From positions 1-12,590 of the forward strand of contig DEBD01000016.1 of the NCBI GenBank assembly GCA_002348385.1: a DNA stretch of 12,590 nucleotides. Reading direction: 5' to 3'. The translations under genes and the position numbers were made by a program. This stretch comes from Gammaproteobacteria bacterium UBA2965. Its GTDB lineage: Bacteria > Pseudomonadota > Gammaproteobacteria > Pseudomonadales > Azotimanducaceae. Shown here piece by piece: positions 5,986-12,590 of the stretch (positions are counted from its first letter, which is position 1; every line of letters starts with the position of its first letter). The notes under the pieces are model-generated. The model did not search any database. It worked only from the letters and a program-made list of their open reading frames with translations, and had not been told where the DNA came from.

Positions 5986-6915
5986 ATGGTCTGGGCCTTG
6001 CGCGGCTTGGTCTCCATCGGCGTGCTTGCCGTGCTGTTCACGGTCATGGACGTGAGTGCCACGTGGAACACGCTGACCATGGTGTCCGGTACAGCCGTGC
6101 TTGGCACGTTGCTATTGTTTTTCGCCCAGGTTCCGTTGTTGGCGTGGCGCTGGGTGCGCATCGTGGGCATGCTCAAAGGGCATCTCACCATGGTTCACGC
6201 TTTTCAGATGACCCTGCTCGGGCGCTTTTTGAATCAGGTGCTACCGGCATCGTTTGGCGGAGATGCCGTGCGCGCCTGGCAAAGCACCCGCTACGGGCTG
6301 AATAGTGTGTTGGCGGTGCACAGTGTGCTGATAGAACGCTTCACCGGATTGGTGTCCCTCATAGCCATCGTCGCCGTCGCCCTGCTGTTTGTGCGGCCGA
6401 CCATGGTGCCGGGTGGGTCGCAAGGCGGCGTGCTGATATTGCTGGCGCTCTTCGCCGCGGCTTGTGCCGCTTTGGCCTTGGTGTGGCTGGGGCGTCGGCG
6501 CCTGCGCGACCGGGAACTGTTTGCTCGCCCTATCGCGTTTCTGGGCGATGCCCTGCGGACCGTTCGTGAACCCAAGCAATTTTTCTGGCTGTTCGTGGGT
6601 AACACTGTGTCGAACCTACTGTCCATTGGGGCTGCGGTGACCATCGGCAGCAGCCTGGGTCTGGAGGTGGAGCTGTGGGTATACGCGGTGGTGATGCCGC
6701 TGTCCTTCATCGCCACTATTCTGCCGATTTCCATTGCCGGCTGGGGTGTGCGCGAGGGTGCCATGGTTTCGTTGCTCGCCTTGTTTGGCGTGGCCAGTAC
6801 GGACGCGCTCGCTCTGTCACTGTTGTTCGGAATGACTCTGCTGGTTTCTGCACTGTTGGGCGGGCTGGTTTGGATCCCGGTGACTGTGGGTAACGCGGAA
6901 GAAGCCGCCCAGTAA
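5986..6915 (+). CDS. LPG_synthase_TM / UPF0104-type flippase-like membrane protein
   Basis: 309 residues with about seven to eight hydrophobic segments over its whole length. Two family signatures are clear: GRFLNQVLPASFGGDAVRAW (79-98) and LPISIAGWGVREGAMVSLLALFG (starting about 246). A VHSVLIERFTGL segment (111-122) is also typical. This is the membrane domain found alone in UPF0104 proteins and fused to a synthetase domain in lysyl-phosphatidylglycerol synthases. Here the synthetase half is absent, so it should not be called a lysyltransferase. Stand-alone members are often placed near lipid or glycan genes, but no such neighbour is seen. ATG 5986 has only a weak GGG upstream at 5972-5974. 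Confidence 0.88.
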   Translation: MVWALRGLVSIGVLAVLFTVMDVSATWNTLTMVSGTAVLGTLLLFFAQVPLLAWRWVRIVGMLKGHLTMVHAFQMTLLGRFLNQVLPASFGGDAVRAWQSTRYGLNSVLAVHSVLIERFTGLVSLIAIVAVALLFVRPTMVPGGSQGGVLILLALFAAACAALALVWLGRRRLRDRELFARPIAFLGDALRTVREPKQFFWLFVGNTVSNLLSIGAAVTIGSSLGLEVELWVYAVVMPLSFIATILPISIAGWGVREGAMVSLLALFGVASTDALALSLLFGMTLLVSALLGGLVWIPVTVGNAEEAAQ

Positions 6916-7033
6916 TAGTCACCCCATCGCCCCCAACGATTGAGTGCGTCGGGCGCGTCACTGCCGCTGTGCCGGGAAATCCATCCAGTGGCTTGACCAA
7001 GTAGCGCTTTTTCCCCTCCTGTTGTACTGAAAA
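6916..7033. other. Intergenic stretch without recognised features
   Basis: First part of the 320-bp gap between the membrane protein gene and the tandem unknown genes. No coding sequence is supported on either strand and no hairpin with a T-run was found. The base composition shifts from GC-rich to AT-rich at about 7005, just before the promoter candidate. Confidence 0.4.
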
Positions 7034-7060
7034 TTGACATATTTCAACCACTTATAGAAT
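7034..7060 (+). promoter_or_regulatory. Candidate sigma70 promoter for the tandem unknown genes
   Basis: A perfect -35 hexamer TTGACA (7034-7039) is followed after 15 bases by TAGAAT (7055-7060), in a locally AT-rich patch within GC-rich DNA. The spacer is shorter than the usual 17, so the true -10 may be offset; TATGCT at 7071-7076 is an alternative. A start near 7067 would give a leader of about 170 bases before the ATG at 7236. Confidence 0.45.
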
Positions 7061-7092
7061 CATTACATGATATGCTTGAAGAGCGAGCAAGG

Positions 7093-7105
7093 TGTCGCGG
7101 CGACA
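7093..7105. promoter_or_regulatory. Perfect 13-bp dyad (operator candidate) in the leader
   Basis: TGTCGC and GCGACA are exact reverse complements around one central base. The site lies about 33 bases after the putative -10, where a DNA-binding repressor could act, or it could fold in RNA. A further 8-bp palindrome, GCCGCGGC, sits at 7121-7128. Confidence 0.35.
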
Positions 7106-7138
7106 TAAACAAAGATACAAGCCGCGGCATTTAGCGAA

Positions 7139-7168
7139 AATGCATCTGCAGAATGGACACTCTGCATT
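7139..7168 (+). promoter_or_regulatory. Overlapping inverted repeats in the leader of the tandem genes
   Basis: Two alternative pairings share the same right side: AATGCA (7139-7144) with TGCATT (7163-7168), and TGCAGA (7147-7152) with TCTGCA (7161-7166). Mutually exclusive hairpins of this kind can be regulatory, but the arms are only six bases each. Confidence 0.25.
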
Positions 7169-7235
7169 AGACATGGACAGCTAAGGCAAATGGGCGGAGA
7201 CCCTGAGGCCTTGAGTATGTTCCAGGGAGGCGAAC

Positions 7236-7841
7236 ATGACTGGGGGAATTCCGGTTGATGTCGTTCAGTTCGTTGGACGGCGATTTGCAACGCGTGATTC
7301 GGCGCAGGTTCTTGAACTTCTAGACGACCCGGTATTTTCATCGGCGCGCTTGATGCGTGCGGTGTTGTATCTGGCGGGCGGATCCATGAGCCTGCTCAAG
7401 CACTATGCGTCGGAGTGCAAAGATCGCGTTGACGATGTGCTATTGCACGCCGAAAAGGTGGTCGGTGTTGCCGAAGAACCCATGCCGGCGCGGGACATGT
7501 CGTTGCCATTCAGCCATGAAGACAATCTCGGTCCGCATTGGATGTCGCACGAGTCGCTGCATGGGCCCGAGCAGCACGAGCCCACCGAGCGGCGCAGCGT
7601 TAGCGACGACGATCTGAACTATCACGGATACTTGGCTCGTCGGCGCTTCGTGCTGGGCAACACTGCTTACCTGGTGGCCCTCACGCAGCCCAACCGCGAG
7701 GTTGTGCGCTGCTATCGGCGCGAAGGCAACGTGAGCCGGCTGGTCAACCTTCCGCTGGTATTTGTGCTGGAGCGGCTTGCCGCGGAGCACATCGACATCT
7801 CTGAGAACCGCCCTTCGGATTTCATCTCCAGCGTCAGGTGA
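7236..7841 (+). CDS. Uncharacterised protein, first of a tandem paralogous pair
   Basis: 201 residues, cytoplasmic (no signal peptide or membrane helix). ATG 7236 follows a strong AGGGAGG ribosome binding site. I do not recognise the family. Two conserved blocks are shared with the next gene. The N-terminal block (about residues 5-92) is probably helical: PVDVVQFV, RLMRAVLYLAGG, SLLKHYASECK, DVLLHAEKVVG. The C-terminal block (about 137-194): FVLGNTAYLVA, CYRREGNVSRLVNLP, VFVLERLA. By my hand alignment the N-blocks are 39/88 identical without gaps and the C-blocks about half identical. Between them lies a charged, His-rich linker that does not align. The operon with the next gene is inferred from the 15-base gap. 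No function is proposed. Confidence 0.85.
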   Translation: MTGGIPVDVVQFVGRRFATRDSAQVLELLDDPVFSSARLMRAVLYLAGGSMSLLKHYASECKDRVDDVLLHAEKVVGVAEEPMPARDMSLPFSHEDNLGPHWMSHESLHGPEQHEPTERRSVSDDDLNYHGYLARRRFVLGNTAYLVALTQPNREVVRCYRREGNVSRLVNLPLVFVLERLAAEHIDISENRPSDFISSVR

Positions 7842-7856
7842 TGCATTGAGCTACGC

Positions 7857-8414
7857 ATGGCTGAGTTTCCTATAGATGTGGTTGAGTTTGTAGAAGCGCG
7901 GTTTTCCCCACGGGACTTCGGTGCGGTTTTTCGTGTGCTTAAATCGGACTTGCTGCGGCGCCCTCATTTGATGCGTGCCTCACTATTTCTTGCCGACGGG
8001 GATCTTTCTTTACTTCGGCACTACGTCAAACGCTGTAAGTTAGAGCCAACCGATGTGCTGGCTCGCGCTGAGTTCGTCATCGGTGCCACGAGCCGTCCGC
8101 TTTGCGCGGCGGATTTCTCCGAATTATTCCTGCCCGGCCGCGTTAGCGGGCGGACAGGCGCGAATCTGGCGCAACCGAAACGGGCCGCCAAGGGTGGGAG
8201 TTCGGATGACCACCATGACCACCTCAAGGGGATGGACTTCGACTTGGGCAGCGTCACCTATGCGGTAGCTGAACGCCAGCCCCATGCTCAGTGCGTGTAC
8301 TGCTATCGCAAGGAAGGCACCAATTCTCGCCTGGTGCGTTTGCCCTATGTGTTCGTCATGGATCGTCTGGCGGAGCGTATCGAGCTGAAGGCCACTGATG
8401 CCTCGGAATTATAG
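7857..8414 (+). CDS. Uncharacterised protein, second of a tandem paralogous pair
   Basis: 185 residues, predicted soluble. It repeats the layout of the preceding gene: N-terminal block (about 4-91) with PIDVVEFV, HLMRASLFLADGD, SLLRHYVKRCK and DVLARAEFVIG, then a linker of different sequence (GRVSGRTGANLAQPKR, ending in SSDDHHDH), then a C-terminal block with FDLGSVTYAVA, VYCYRKEGTNSRLVRLPYVFV and DRLAERI. Cysteines at the KRCK/ECK and C-Y-R positions are kept in both copies. The start at 7857 has a weak ribosome binding site, so translation may depend on the upstream gene. Divergence suggests an old duplication with different roles, or a heteromeric partner. Function is unknown. Confidence 0.85.
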   Translation: MAEFPIDVVEFVEARFSPRDFGAVFRVLKSDLLRRPHLMRASLFLADGDLSLLRHYVKRCKLEPTDVLARAEFVIGATSRPLCAADFSELFLPGRVSGRTGANLAQPKRAAKGGSSDDHHDHLKGMDFDLGSVTYAVAERQPHAQCVYCYRKEGTNSRLVRLPYVFVMDRLAERIELKATDASEL

Positions 8415-8443
8415 CGAGTCCTGATCGGGTCCCCAGAAGCGGT

Positions 8444-8449
8444 TACACT
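8444..8449 (+). promoter_or_regulatory. Possible -10 element upstream of the PPOX gene
   Basis: TACACT in the 73-base gap resembles a sigma70 -10 element, with no clear -35 partner. A GAGGGGG ribosome binding site follows, eight bases before the ATG at 8488. Confidence 0.25.
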
Positions 8450-8487
8450 GCCGTGTGGCATAACGCAAAAAAGAGGGGGCATCCGCG

Positions 8488-8898
8488 ATGATCAGTGACA
8501 ATCCTGAACAAGAGAAATTCATCGACGACTACCGCTGGGCGGTACTGACCACCCTGCGTGCCGACGGGCACCCGGTGAGTTCTGTGGTGGCTTATGCCCG
8601 AGACGGTGATACGTTGGTGGTGAGCACACCGGGCATGACCTTCAAGCGGCGCTCTCTGGACCATGACGCACGGGCTACGTTGTGCATCATTCCGAACGCC
8701 GAGCCGATCAACTTCGTGTCCGTGGAAGGACGGGTGAGCGTGGAGTCTGAGAACCTGGTGGAGAACACGCGTCTGGTGTTTCAGAACATCAGCGACACCG
8801 ACTACCAGGAGCCCGAGGACCTGGCAGGCTGGCTGGAGTCTCAGCAACGGGTGATCCTGCGGTTGCGCCCGGAGCGGGTGTACGGAGTCATCCGTTAG
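8488..8898 (+). CDS. PPOX-type split beta-barrel flavin/F420-binding protein
   Basis: 136 residues, soluble. The pattern is that of short pyridoxamine-phosphate-oxidase-like proteins: FIDDYRWAVLTTLRADGHPVSSVVAYARDGDTLVVST at the start, TFKRRSLDHDARATLCI (51-67), FVSVEGRVSV (76-85) and a closing LRLRPERVYGVIR. Members bind FMN, F420 or haem; many are annotated as PPOX class F420-dependent, but cofactor choice cannot be read here and F420 is not assumed. It lies 41 bases before the mutase gene in the same direction, with a separate promoter between, so the two may share only read-through transcription. ATG 8488 has a good GAGGGGG site. Confidence 0.88.
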   Translation: MISDNPEQEKFIDDYRWAVLTTLRADGHPVSSVVAYARDGDTLVVSTPGMTFKRRSLDHDARATLCIIPNAEPINFVSVEGRVSVESENLVENTRLVFQNISDTDYQEPEDLAGWLESQQRVILRLRPERVYGVIR

Positions 8899-8903
8899 CG
8901 GCC

Positions 8904-8912
8904 TGGTATAAT
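8904..8912 (+). promoter_or_regulatory. Extended -10 promoter for methylmalonyl-CoA mutase
   Basis: TGGTATAAT is a perfect extended -10 (TG-N-TATAAT), 27 bases before the ATG at 8940. No good -35 element is seen, as is common for extended -10 promoters. Transcription should begin near 8919. The bases after the -10 (GCGCCCC) form a GC-rich discriminator, a feature often linked to ppGpp/DksA control. Confidence 0.65.
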
Positions 8913-8916
8913 GCGC

Positions 8917-8932
8917 CCCGCCAATTAGCGGG
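8917..8932 (+). promoter_or_regulatory. 5' leader hairpin overlapping the mutase ribosome binding site
   Basis: CCCGC (8917-8921) and GCGGG (8928-8932) pair around CAATTA. With the start site predicted near 8919 the hairpin would be at or very near the mRNA 5' end, and its right arm holds the GGG of the ribosome binding site GGGAAG. It could protect the end of the RNA or mask the site. Confidence 0.4.
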
Positions 8933-8939
8933 AAGACAC

Positions 8940-11090
8940 ATGGCCGAAGCAGACCAGACCTCACGGAATACTCAGTGGCAGGAACTCGCCGAGAAGGAAC
9001 TCCGGGGCAAGCCCCTGGATGCGCTGGATTGGGAGAGCCCTGAAGGAATAGAGATCAAGCCTCTGTATACGGAGCTGGATCTGGAAGGGGTCGAGCATCT
9101 GGGCTCCTTTCCCGGACTTGCGCCCTTCGTGCGCGGGCCGCGCGCTACCATGTATACCAATCGGCCTTGGACCATTCGCCAGTACGCGGGGTTCTCCACG
9201 GCGGAAGAGTCCAACGCCTTCTACCGGCAGAATCTGGCTGCGGGCCAGAAAGGCCTTTCCGTGGCCTTCGACCTGGCCACCCACCGTGGTTTCGACTCGG
9301 ATCATCCCCGGGTAGTGGGGGATGTGGGCATGGCCGGCGTGGCCATCGACTCCGTCGAAGACATGAAAATACTGTTCGACGGTATTCCCCTAGACCAGAT
9401 GTCCGTGTCCATGACCATGAATGGTGCCGTGCTTCCCGTCATGGCGGGCTACATCGTGGCGGGCGAAGAGCAGGGAGTGGCCTTGAAGGATCTCTCTGGC
9501 ACCATCCAAAACGACATCCTGAAAGAATTCATGGTGCGCAACACGTTCATCTATCCGCCTGAGCCCAGCATGCGGATCGTGGCCGACATCATCGGGTACA
9601 CCGCTGAGAACATGCCTCGGTTCAACTCCATCTCTATCTCCGGTTACCACATGCAGGAAGCGGGGGCCAATGCGGTGCAGGAGGTGGCGTTTACCCTGGC
9701 CGATGGTATCGAGTACGTGCGCGCAGCGCTGGCCACTGGTCAGGAGATCGATGCCTTTGCCCCACGACTGTCGTTCTTCTTCTGCATCGGCATGAATTTC
9801 TTCATGGAGATCGCCAAGCTGCGTGCGGCGCGCATCCTCTGGCACGAGCTGATGAGTCAGTTTTCGCCGAAAAACCCGTCTTCGCTCATGCTGCGCACGC
9901 ACTGCCAGACCTCGGGCGTGTCGCTGCAGGAGCAGGACCCTTACAACAACGTGGTGCGGACCACCATCGAGGCCATGGCCGCGGTGCTGGGCGGCACCCA
10001 AAGCCTGCATACCAACGCGCTGGATGAGGCCATCGCCCTGCCCACCCCGTTCTCGGCGCGTATCGCCCGCAACACCCAGATCATTGTGGCCGAAGAATCT
10101 CAGGTGACCCGCACCGTCGACCCGCTGGGGGGCAGCTACTACGTGGAGAGCCTGACGAATTCCATCGTCGAGGCGGCGCGTAAGATCATCAACGAAGTCG
10201 AAGAAATGGGCGGCATGACCAAGGCTGTGGTGGCAGGCATGCCCAAGCAACGCATCGAAGAGGCCGCCGCCCGCCGGCAGGCCCGTGTGGAGCGTGGCGA
10301 AGACGTGATCGTTGGGGTCAACAAATACACACTGGAAGAAGACACCTCCGACGTGGAAGTGCTGGAGGTCGACAACTCCAAGGTGCGCAAGGCGCAGCTC
10401 AAGCGGCTCGACAAGGTGAAGGCGTCGAGGGACGAAACCACTACCCAGGAAGCGCTGTCTGCGCTCACCCAGGCGGCTGAAACCGGTTCCGGCAATCTGC
10501 TGGCATTGGCGGTGGAAGCAACACGCCGGCGCGCCACCGTGGGCGAGGTATCCGCGGCGATGGAAACGGCCTGGGGTCGCCACGAGCCGGTGGCGAAGAT
10601 GACGCCGGGTGTGTACGCCAGCGCCTACGAAGACGACGAGGATTTCGCCCAGGTGCGCAACGAGGTCAAAATATTCACCGAGTTCGAGGGCCGTCAGCCG
10701 AGCATTCTGGTGGTGAAGATGGGCCAGGACGGCCACGACCGGGGCGCCAAGGTCATCTCCAACGCCTTCGGCGACCTGGGCTTCGACGTGAAGATGGGGC
10801 CTCTGTTTCAGACACCGTCTGAAGCGGCTGCCCAAGCCGGTGCGGAAGACGTGCACGTGGTGGGTGTTTCCACCCTGGCCGGCGGGCACAAGACGCTGGT
10901 GCCCGAAATGATCGAAGAGCTCAAAGCTCAGGGAAATGAAGACATCATCGTGGTGGTGGGTGGCGTAATTCCGCAGCAGGACTATCAGTTCCTGTACGAC
11001 GCGGGCGTGCACGCCATCTATGGTCCAGGCAGCAACATTCCAGAAGCTGCCAGCGACGTATTGAAATTGATTCCCGGCAAGAACCGATAG
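8940..11090 (+). CDS. scpA: Methylmalonyl-CoA mutase, adenosylcobalamin-dependent
   Basis: 716 residues, the usual length for a single-chain catalytic mutase. It interconverts (R)-methylmalonyl-CoA and succinyl-CoA in the cytoplasm. The TIM-barrel part carries RATMYTNRPWTIRQYAGFSTA (about 68-88), GTIQNDILKEFMVRNT (187-202) and SISGYHMQEAGA (232-243). Tyr82, Arg200 and His237 align with Tyr89, Arg207 and His244 of the Propionibacterium enzyme; isobutyryl-CoA mutases have Phe and Gln at the first two, so methylmalonyl-CoA is the expected substrate. The C-terminal B12 domain (about 585-712) has DGHDRG (597-602) with His599 as cobalt ligand. ATG 8940 follows GGGAAG. Epimerase follows 19 bases downstream. 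No MeaB-type chaperone gene is in the window. Confidence 0.97.
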   Translation: MAEADQTSRNTQWQELAEKELRGKPLDALDWESPEGIEIKPLYTELDLEGVEHLGSFPGLAPFVRGPRATMYTNRPWTIRQYAGFSTAEESNAFYRQNLAAGQKGLSVAFDLATHRGFDSDHPRVVGDVGMAGVAIDSVEDMKILFDGIPLDQMSVSMTMNGAVLPVMAGYIVAGEEQGVALKDLSGTIQNDILKEFMVRNTFIYPPEPSMRIVADIIGYTAENMPRFNSISISGYHMQEAGANAVQEVAFTLADGIEYVRAALATGQEIDAFAPRLSFFFCIGMNFFMEIAKLRAARILWHELMSQFSPKNPSSLMLRTHCQTSGVSLQEQDPYNNVVRTTIEAMAAVLGGTQSLHTNALDEAIALPTPFSARIARNTQIIVAEESQVTRTVDPLGGSYYVESLTNSIVEAARKIINEVEEMGGMTKAVVAGMPKQRIEEAAARRQARVERGEDVIVGVNKYTLEEDTSDVEVLEVDNSKVRKAQLKRLDKVKASRDETTTQEALSALTQAAETGSGNLLALAVEATRRRATVGEVSAAMETAWGRHEPVAKMTPGVYASAYEDDEDFAQVRNEVKIFTEFEGRQPSILVVKMGQDGHDRGAKVISNAFGDLGFDVKMGPLFQTPSEAAAQAGAEDVHVVGVSTLAGGHKTLVPEMIEELKAQGNEDIIVVVGGVIPQQDYQFLYDAGVHAIYGPGSNIPEAASDVLKLIPGKNR

Positions 11091-11109
11091 CCGGCATAAG
11101 GGAGTAGTG

Positions 11110-11517
11110 ATGATTGGAAAGTTGAATCACGTGGCCATCGTGGTGCCCGATCTGGAAGCGGCGGCCGCCGTCTATCGTGGCACCCTGGGAGCGAACGTCA
11201 CGGCCCCGTTGCCGCTGCCCGACCATGGGGTGACCACGGTGTTCGTGGAGCTGCCGAACACCAAGATCGAATTGCTGCATCCGCTGGGAGACGATTCCCC
11301 TGTGGCCAACTTCTTGGAGCGCAACGCCAAGGGCGGCATGCACCATATCTGCTACGAAGTCGAGGATCTGAGCAGCGCCATCGACAAGCTGGTGGAAGAG
11401 GGGGCGACGGTATTGGGCGACGGCAAGCCGTCCATCGGAGCCCACGGCCTACCGGTGGTATTCCTTCACCCGAAGGATTTCTGCGGTACGCTGATCGAGC
11501 TGGAAGAGGTGGCTTAG
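11110..11517 (+). CDS. mce: Methylmalonyl-CoA epimerase (VOC family)
   Basis: 135 residues from ATG 11110; GTG 11107 is also in frame, but the AGGGAG ribosome binding site (about 11099-11104) is five bases from the ATG and too close to the GTG. The enzyme converts (S)- to (R)-methylmalonyl-CoA, linking propionyl-CoA carboxylase to the mutase. Vicinal-oxygen-chelate features: KLNHVAIVVPDLEAA at the start with metal ligand His7, KIELLHPLG (52-60), GGMHHICYEV (75-84) with the histidine ligand, and GTLIELEE near the end with ligand Glu130. It is co-directional with and close to the mutase gene, so almost certainly co-transcribed. Its stop is two bases from the stop of the convergent carboxylase gene. 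Confidence 0.95.
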   Translation: MIGKLNHVAIVVPDLEAAAAVYRGTLGANVTAPLPLPDHGVTTVFVELPNTKIELLHPLGDDSPVANFLERNAKGGMHHICYEVEDLSSAIDKLVEEGATVLGDGKPSIGAHGLPVVFLHPKDFCGTLIELEEVA

Positions 11518-11519
11518 CG

Positions 11520-12590
11520 CTACTCGAATTCCAGGATGGGTTGATCTACGTCCAGGCTTGCACCCTCCTGGGCCAGCACCTTGGCGACCACCACGTCGTC
11601 TTCGGCGCGCAGTGAGTTCTCCATCTTCATCGCCTCGACCACGGCCAGCTCCTCGCCGGCTTTCACTTCTTCGCCCTCGGAGACCGCCAGCCGGACGAGG
11701 AGCCCGGGCATGGGAGAGAGCAAAAAGCGGCTCATGTCGGGAGCCTCTTTCTCGATCATGTGCTCGTTCAATGCCGCCACGTTGGGCGTCACCACCATCA
11801 CATCCAATTGCGTGCCTCCGTGGAAGATGCGGTAGCTGGCGCCCTGCCTGTCTACCTGCACGTTCACCAGCCTGCCGTTGACTTCCGCTGCCACGATGGG
11901 GTCACCGATGCGCCAATCCGTCGTGACTCGATAGATGGCGTCCTGGTAGGTCACCTCGAAGCCGTGTTCCACCGGCGCCAACGTCACGGGATGGTTGCCC
12001 TGCGGGCTCACCACTACCCAATCTTCGCGGATGTGGCGTTCGAAGCGGCGGGTCTGACCGCTGATCTGGGCGGCGCGCTCCACCTCTTTGTGGTGCACCA
12101 CCGCAGCGATGGCGATGGGTAGCACTTGATCACTCTGGGGCAGGAGTCCGGCGTGAAATCCGTCTGGATACTCTTCTGCAATGAAGTTGGTGGTCAGCCG
12201 CCCCTCGCGGAAACGTGGATGGGTAATGAGTGCGTTCAGAAAGCTGATGTTGTGGGACACGCCACGAATGTAGTACGCGTCCAGGGCGTCGGTCAGGTGT
12301 TCGATGGCCGCATCGCGCGTGTCTCCATAGGAGACGAGTTTAGCGATCATGGGGTCGTAGTACATGGAGACTTCGCTGCCTTCCACGATGCCGGTGTCCA
12401 CGCGCACGTTGGCGCCTTCCGCGGGTGCCTGGTAGCGGGTCAGGCGTCCGATGGAAGGCAGAAAGTTGCGAAACGGGTCTTCCGCATAGACCCGGGCTTC
12501 CATGGCCCACCCGGTCAAGGTTACGTCCTCCTGGCCCAGCGGGAGATTCTCACCGTTGGCAACCCGGATCATCAGCTCCACCAGGTCCTG
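11520..12590 (-). CDS. pccA: Propionyl-CoA carboxylase alpha (biotin) subunit, C-terminal part
   Basis: About 357 C-terminal residues; the frame runs open through the right edge, so the N-terminal biotin carboxylase part lies outside. Visible parts in order: the end of the biotin carboxylase domain (EARVYAEDPFRNFLPSIGRL, DTGIVEGSEVSMYYDPMIAKL, IRGVSHNISFLNALITHPRF), a middle BT-like domain, and a biotinyl domain with EAMKMEN, whose lysine is 35 residues from the end as usual. The YPDGF and PSIGRL segments favour propionyl-CoA carboxylase over methylcrotonyl- or acetyl-CoA carboxylase. It carboxylates biotin using ATP and bicarbonate; the beta subunit should be encoded nearby to the right. Convergent to mutase and epimerase, completing the propionyl-CoA to succinyl-CoA route. 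Confidence 0.93.
   Translation of the reverse strand, partial: QDLVELMIRVANGENLPLGQEDVTLTGWAMEARVYAEDPFRNFLPSIGRLTRYQAPAEGANVRVDTGIVEGSEVSMYYDPMIAKLVSYGDTRDAAIEHLTDALDAYYIRGVSHNISFLNALITHPRFREGRLTTNFIAEEYPDGFHAGLLPQSDQVLPIAIAAVVHHKEVERAAQISGQTRRFERHIREDWVVVSPQGNHPVTLAPVEHGFEVTYQDAIYRVTTDWRIGDPIVAAEVNGRLVNVQVDRQGASYRIFHGGTQLDVMVVTPNVAALNEHMIEKEAPDMSRFLLSPMPGLLVRLAVSEGEEVKAGEELAVVEAMKMENSLRAEDDVVVAKVLAQEGASLDVDQPILEFE

Noticed and set aside
5986..6915. Lysyl-phosphatidylglycerol synthase (antimicrobial peptide resistance)
   Set aside because: Only the membrane domain is present; the C-terminal synthetase domain needed for lysyl transfer is absent.
6990..7015. Rho-independent terminator after the membrane protein gene (T-run near 7006)
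   Set aside because: No stable stem precedes the T-run beyond the 6-bp palindrome AGCGCT.
7170..7235. TPP or cyclic-di-GMP riboswitch in the leader (GAGACCCTGA and GGCAAA look-alikes)
   Set aside because: Only short fragments resemble the consensus; the conserved cores of either class are missing.
9390..11012. 540-codon open frame on the minus strand opposite the mutase gene
   Set aside because: It lies wholly within a confidently identified gene, and its His/Arg-rich translation resembles no protein; it is a by-product of GC-rich codon use.
8940..11090. Isobutyryl-CoA or other acyl-CoA mutase instead of methylmalonyl-CoA mutase
   Set aside because: Tyr82 and Arg200 match methylmalonyl-CoA mutase; isobutyryl-CoA mutases have Phe and Gln there, and the epimerase neighbour fits.

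Overview
The window looks like chromosomal DNA of a GC-rich, heterotrophic proteobacterium, most likely a gammaproteobacterium. This rests on protein style (a DUF6152 / WEGDTLV-type exported protein pair, HupE/UreJ, a family VIII-type serine hydrolase, a propionyl-CoA to succinyl-CoA gene set) and on sigma70-like promoters. It is an inference from recognised families; no marker gene is present. No tRNA, rRNA, CRISPR array, insertion sequence or phage gene was seen.

Left part (1-1705): the 3' end of a WEGDTLV-motif protein gene overlaps by one base a DUF6152 gene (stop and GTG start share a G). Convergent to them is a lipoprotein gene whose product is a paralogue of the first protein. All three products look exported.

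1857-3555: a tightly coupled three-gene operon encodes a cytochrome c'-like lipoprotein, a HupE/UreJ-type membrane protein and a single-pass 'transmembrane anchor' protein. The genes overlap at GTGA and ATGA junctions, so they are probably translated together. The products suggest an envelope metal/redox function. Convergent to it is an exported serine hydrolase (3561-4847), then about 300 bp of mostly non-coding DNA, then a nitroreductase-like flavoprotein (5142-5807, minus strand).

5986-6915 encodes a multi-pass LPG_synthase_TM/UPF0104-type membrane protein. A 320-bp gap follows, with an AT-rich promoter candidate and several dyad symmetries. Then come two tandem, clearly paralogous genes of unknown function (7236-7841 and 7857-8414), the least explained part of the window.

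Right part (8488-12590): a PPOX-type split-barrel flavoprotein is followed by a well-formed extended -10 promoter and methylmalonyl-CoA mutase, then methylmalonyl-CoA epimerase. Convergent to these, with two bases between the stop codons, is the 3' end of the propionyl-CoA carboxylase biotin-containing subunit. Together carboxylase, epimerase and B12-dependent mutase would convert propionyl-CoA to succinyl-CoA. The carboxyltransferase subunit and the mutase chaperone (MeaB/ArgK type) are not in the window.
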